The notes beneath the pieces were generated by a model. The model was not told where the DNA came from and made no database searches. It saw nothing but the letters and a program-made list of their open reading frames with translations. From JAEMQF01 sp963850525 (lineage in GTDB: Bacteria; Pseudomonadota; Gammaproteobacteria; Burkholderiales; Burkholderiaceae_C): a stretch of 64,000 nucleotides of DNA. The position numbers and the translations under genes were made by a program. Location of the stretch: contig CAWKLQ010000008.1 in assembly GCA_963850525.1 (NCBI GenBank), positions 992,001 through 1,056,000 on the forward strand, in the 5' to 3' direction. Below, piece after piece: positions 61,380 to 64,000 of the stretch. Positions within the stretch are counted from its first letter, which is position 1. Every line of letters starts with the position of its first letter.

Positions 61380-62845
61380 GCTTTTCCTGCCAACGCCGCG
61401 CCGAGCAAGGCCTTGAGCTGGTCGCGAATGCCCTGCGCCTCGGCCTGCAGCCGCTGGTACTCCGCGAGCAGCTCGTCGGGGTTGTGGCTCACCTCGGGGC
61501 CGGCGTGCGGGTTCTTCTGGTCGAGGTTGAAGCCTGCGGCCTTGATGGCTTCAATGCTCACCTTCCACGCGAACTCGCCTTCCACGCGGCTCGCAAAGCG
61601 GTCCGCTTCACTGCCCCACCAGGCCTTTTCAACATCGAATTCTTCGATGCGGATCGGTTTGGTCTTGTTGTAGTTCTTCGCGCCTGCCGGGTAGGGGTGC
61701 TCGTAGTACCACACGTCGCTCGTCGGCTGGCCCTTGGTGAAAAACAGCAGGTTGGTCTTGATGCCGGTGTAGGGGCTGAACACGCCGTTGGGCAGCCGCA
61801 CGATGGTGTGCAGGTTGCACTCGGCCAGCAGTTGCTCCTTGATGCGGCTCTTCACGCCCTCGCCGAACAGCGTGCCGTCGGGCAGCACCAGCGCGCCGCG
61901 GCCGTTGTCGCGAAGCAGCCGTTTGATCAGCACGAGGAACAGGTCGGCGGTTTCCTTGGTGCGCACGTCGGCCGGAAAACCCTGCTCGATGCCGGGCTCC
62001 TCGATGCCGCCGAACGGCGGATTCGTGATGATGACTTCGACCTTCTGCTCCGCCGTCCAACTGGTGTAGGGGCGCTCCAGCGTATTGCCGTGTACCACCT
62101 GGCTCGGCACTTCGATGTCGTGCAGCATCAGATTCGTGACGCACAGCATGTGCGGCAACTGCTTCTTCTCGAAGCCGCCGATCGAGCGTTGCAGCGTCGC
62201 CTGGTCTGCTTCGTTCCTGACCTGTTTGCGCAGGTGCTCGATGGCGCTGACCAAGAATCCGCCCGTGCCGCACGCCGGGTCGAGCACGCGCTCGCCGAGC
62301 TGCGGGTTGACCATGTCGACCATGAACTGGGTGACGGCGCGCGGCGTGTAGAACTCGCCGGCATTGCCCGCGCTCTGCAAGTCCTTGAGGATTTTTTCGT
62401 AGATGTCGTTGAACTGGTGGCGCTCGGTCTGGCGGTTGAAGTCGATGGCGTTGAGCTTGTTGATCACCTGGCGCAGCAACTGGCCGCTCTTCATGTAGTT
62501 GTAGGCGTCTTCGAACACGCTGCGCACGACGAAGCCGCGCGGGTTCCGTTCGGCGTCTCCCGGCAGACCCTTGAGCTTGGGGAAGAGTTGCGCGTTGACG
62601 AAGTCGAGCAGCGGCTCGCCCGTCATGCCTTCGGCGTTGGCCGCCCAGTTGCGCCAGCGCAGGTGCTCGGGAATCGGGCTCTTGTACGCGCCGCGTGTGA
62701 GTTCGAGTTCTTCTTCCTGCGCGTCGAAGACCTTCAGGAACAGCAGCCAGGTGAGCTGCGAGATGCGCTGCGCGTCACCATCGACGCCGCTGTCTTGGCG
62801 CATGACGTCCTGGATGGACTTGACGACGGAGGAGAGGTTGGACAT
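61376..62845 (-). CDS. hsdM: Type I restriction enzyme methylase subunit HsdM
   Basis: A 489-residue N6-adenine methylase. N-terminal helical domain 'SVVKSIQDVMRQDSGVDGDA', SAM-binding motif I 'VLDPACGTGGFLVSAIEHLR', catalytic motif IV 'VIITNPPFGGIEEPG', then 'GRGALVLPDGTLFGEGVKSR' and 'HTIVRLPNGVFSPYTGIKTN'. It methylates host DNA at the HsdS-defined site and forms the core of the restriction complex. Full length; 6 bp downstream of hsdR. Confidence 0.96.
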   Translation of the reverse strand: MSNLSSVVKSIQDVMRQDSGVDGDAQRISQLTWLLFLKVFDAQEEELELTRGAYKSPIPEHLRWRNWAANAEGMTGEPLLDFVNAQLFPKLKGLPGDAERNPRGFVVRSVFEDAYNYMKSGQLLRQVINKLNAIDFNRQTERHQFNDIYEKILKDLQSAGNAGEFYTPRAVTQFMVDMVNPQLGERVLDPACGTGGFLVSAIEHLRKQVRNEADQATLQRSIGGFEKKQLPHMLCVTNLMLHDIEVPSQVVHGNTLERPYTSWTAEQKVEVIITNPPFGGIEEPGIEQGFPADVRTKETADLFLVLIKRLLRDNGRGALVLPDGTLFGEGVKSRIKEQLLAECNLHTIVRLPNGVFSPYTGIKTNLLFFTKGQPTSDVWYYEHPYPAGAKNYNKTKPIRIEEFDVEKAWWGSEADRFASRVEGEFAWKVSIEAIKAAGFNLDQKNPHAGPEVSHNPDELLAEYQRLQAEAQGIRDQLKALLGAALAGKA

Positions 62846-62851
62846 CGGCGG

Positions 62852-64000
62852 TCAGGGGCCCGGGCTGTAGAGTTCATGTTCGATGCTGCGCAGCGCAGCA
62901 TCGTATTGCGCGCGGCCGCCGAAGCTGTTGACCAGTTCCATCGGCGTGCCCAGTTTGTCGAGCGGCGGCACGCGCAGCACTTCGATGCTTTCGATGGTCT
63001 GCACGCCCTCGTCCGCGTACTTGTCGATCAGCGCTTCGATCACCTTGCGTGCCACGTCGCCGTACTTGGCGAAAGCGTTGCGTTTCTTCACCCGATTGGC
63101 GCGTTCTCTGCGTGTCAGCGGCGGCATGTCGTAGGCGACGTGCAGCAGCAGGTCGAACGGGTCGAGGTCTTTGCCGACTTCATCGGCGAGGGCGTCGAAC
63201 AGCACGCCTTCGGCTTCGAGCGCGTCGATCAGCACCGCCTTGCGCTCGGCGCTGCTCCAGGCTTGCAGGAATTTGTCGAGCGAGTCGAACTGGCGCATCA
63301 CGTTGATGCGCGTGTAGTCGCGCAGGCTCTCCGTGATGAGCTTGCCTTGGGCGTTCAGGTACTGGACGCGTTCGCGGGCGACGCTGACGTTGACGCTGCC
63401 GCCGACGATGTAGCGTTTGACGGTTGCGGGGGCGTCTCCTGGGCTCAGGGACTCGCCGGGAAAAGGGCCGCCCGGCAACGGTGCGAAGTCAGGCTCGCCC
63501 GCGGTGCCGGCGCTCGAGCCAGGGTCGCCCAACGGCGGCTCGGGTGGGTTGATGGGCTCGTCGCCCTTGGGCTCGTAAATCTGCACCGGGTCGCCGTCAA
63601 AGTCCTTGTCGGCAAAGATGTCGGTCGCGCGCTTGAAGTCGAGGATCGTGAACCAGGTCTTGCCCAGGTCTTCGCGCAGCCGGGTGCCGCGGCCGATGAT
63701 CTGCTTGAACAGCGTCATCGACTTGATGTTCTGGTCGAGCACGATCAACTTGCAGGTCTGCGCGTCGACGCCGGTGCTCATCAGCTTGGACGTGGTGGCG
63801 ATGACGGGAAAGCGCTTCTCGGGGTCGATGAAGTTGTCGAGCTGGGCCTTGCCCTCGACGTTGTCGCCGGTGATCTGCACCACGTAGAGCGGGTTTGCGG
63901 CTGCGATGTCGGCGTTGGCGTTGCTTAAGCCCTGGCGCATGCGGCTCGCGTGGTCGATGTCTTCGCAGAAGACGATGGTCTTGGCGTAGCGGTCAGTCGC
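62852..64000 (-). CDS. hsdR: Type I restriction endonuclease HsdR, C-terminal part (runs off window)
   Basis: 383 residues to the right edge with no start. Visible: helicase segment 'AKTIVFCEDIDHASRMRQGL', 'FPVIATTSKLMSTGVDAQTC' and motif VI 'FKQIIGRGTRLREDLGKTWF', followed by the EcoEI-type C-terminal domain ('KLITESLRDYTRINVMRQFD'). A Pro/Gly-rich linker lies at about residues 150-190 of the fragment. It provides DNA translocation and cleavage. The nuclease and first helicase domain lie outside the window. Operon order from the promoter: hsdR, hsdM, yhcG, hsdS. Confidence 0.95.
   Translation of the reverse strand, partial: ATDRYAKTIVFCEDIDHASRMRQGLSNANADIAAANPLYVVQITGDNVEGKAQLDNFIDPEKRFPVIATTSKLMSTGVDAQTCKLIVLDQNIKSMTLFKQIIGRGTRLREDLGKTWFTILDFKRATDIFADKDFDGDPVQIYEPKGDEPINPPEPPLGDPGSSAGTAGEPDFAPLPGGPFPGESLSPGDAPATVKRYIVGGSVNVSVARERVQYLNAQGKLITESLRDYTRINVMRQFDSLDKFLQAWSSAERKAVLIDALEAEGVLFDALADEVGKDLDPFDLLLHVAYDMPPLTRRERANRVKKRNAFAKYGDVARKVIEALIDKYADEGVQTIESIEVLRVPPLDKLGTPMELVNSFGGRAQYDAALRSIEHELYSPGP

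Noticed and set aside
55887..64000. Prophage or integrative element carrying the defence genes
   Set aside because: No integrase, phage structural gene, tRNA or attachment-site repeat is visible in the window.

Overview
The window is high-GC DNA with dense, often overlapping bacterial genes. The gene families (slipin/NfeD, beta-class glutathione transferase, glutathione-dependent formaldehyde dehydrogenase, DUF3299, DUF3052, Liv/Urt-type ABC transport, M81 metallopeptidase) fit a betaproteobacterium, probably a free-living member of the Burkholderiales. That placement is inference from gene content. I see no rRNA, tRNA, CRISPR array, prophage or insertion sequence.

Layout. 0-10.6 kb: ordinary metabolic genes (slipin, HpcH/HpaI aldolase, glutathione transferase, D-threonine-aldolase-like enzyme, SnoaL-flavin monooxygenase, a lone CcdA-type antitoxin, DUF3052, a MetE-like methyltransferase, a cupin, DUF3299). 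8.6-30.3 kb: a cluster of exported proteins of unrelated folds: an MBL-fold hydrolase, a truncated DUF6351 protein, a CHRD protein, two tannase/feruloyl-esterase family enzymes, a large alpha/beta hydrolase, a Tat-exported amidohydrolase, two SGNH hydrolases, an NHL propeller and a HupE/UreJ protein. Nearly all the soluble exported members carry an Asp/His/Arg-rich low-complexity segment, usually at the C-terminus, sometimes at the mature N-terminus or inside the protein. The two clearly cytoplasmic genes in the same stretch (SRPBCC, class III alcohol dehydrogenase) do not. Several intergenic regions of the cluster share a recognisable motif. Between 23.8 and 28.4 kb several genes are broken by indels while their neighbours are intact.

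30.5-40.2 kb: a compact type II secretion / type IV pilus-like operon (GspG, GspF, GspE, PilM/N/O/P-like proteins, a lipoprotein secretin with TPR repeats and a cohesin-like C-terminal domain, three more pseudopilins), followed by an AraC-type regulator. It begins directly after the last tailed esterase. The most interesting reading of the window is that the tailed exoproteins and this exporter form one functional unit, with the acidic tails as a sorting, metal-binding or surface-retention element. This is a hypothesis.

41.4-50.4 kb: an opposite-strand block with a Liv/Urt-type ABC transporter (including a permease-ATPase fusion), an amidase, a crotonase and two nitronate monooxygenases. 50.5-55.9 kb: an M81 metallopeptidase, a DUF2087 protein, an ethylbenzene-dehydrogenase-like haem protein, an orphan ATP synthase c subunit and an XRE regulator. 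55.9-64 kb: a defence/toxin-antitoxin island with Phd-VapC, ImmA/IrrE-DUF4411, and a type I restriction operon hsdR-hsdM-yhcG-hsdS that runs off the right edge.
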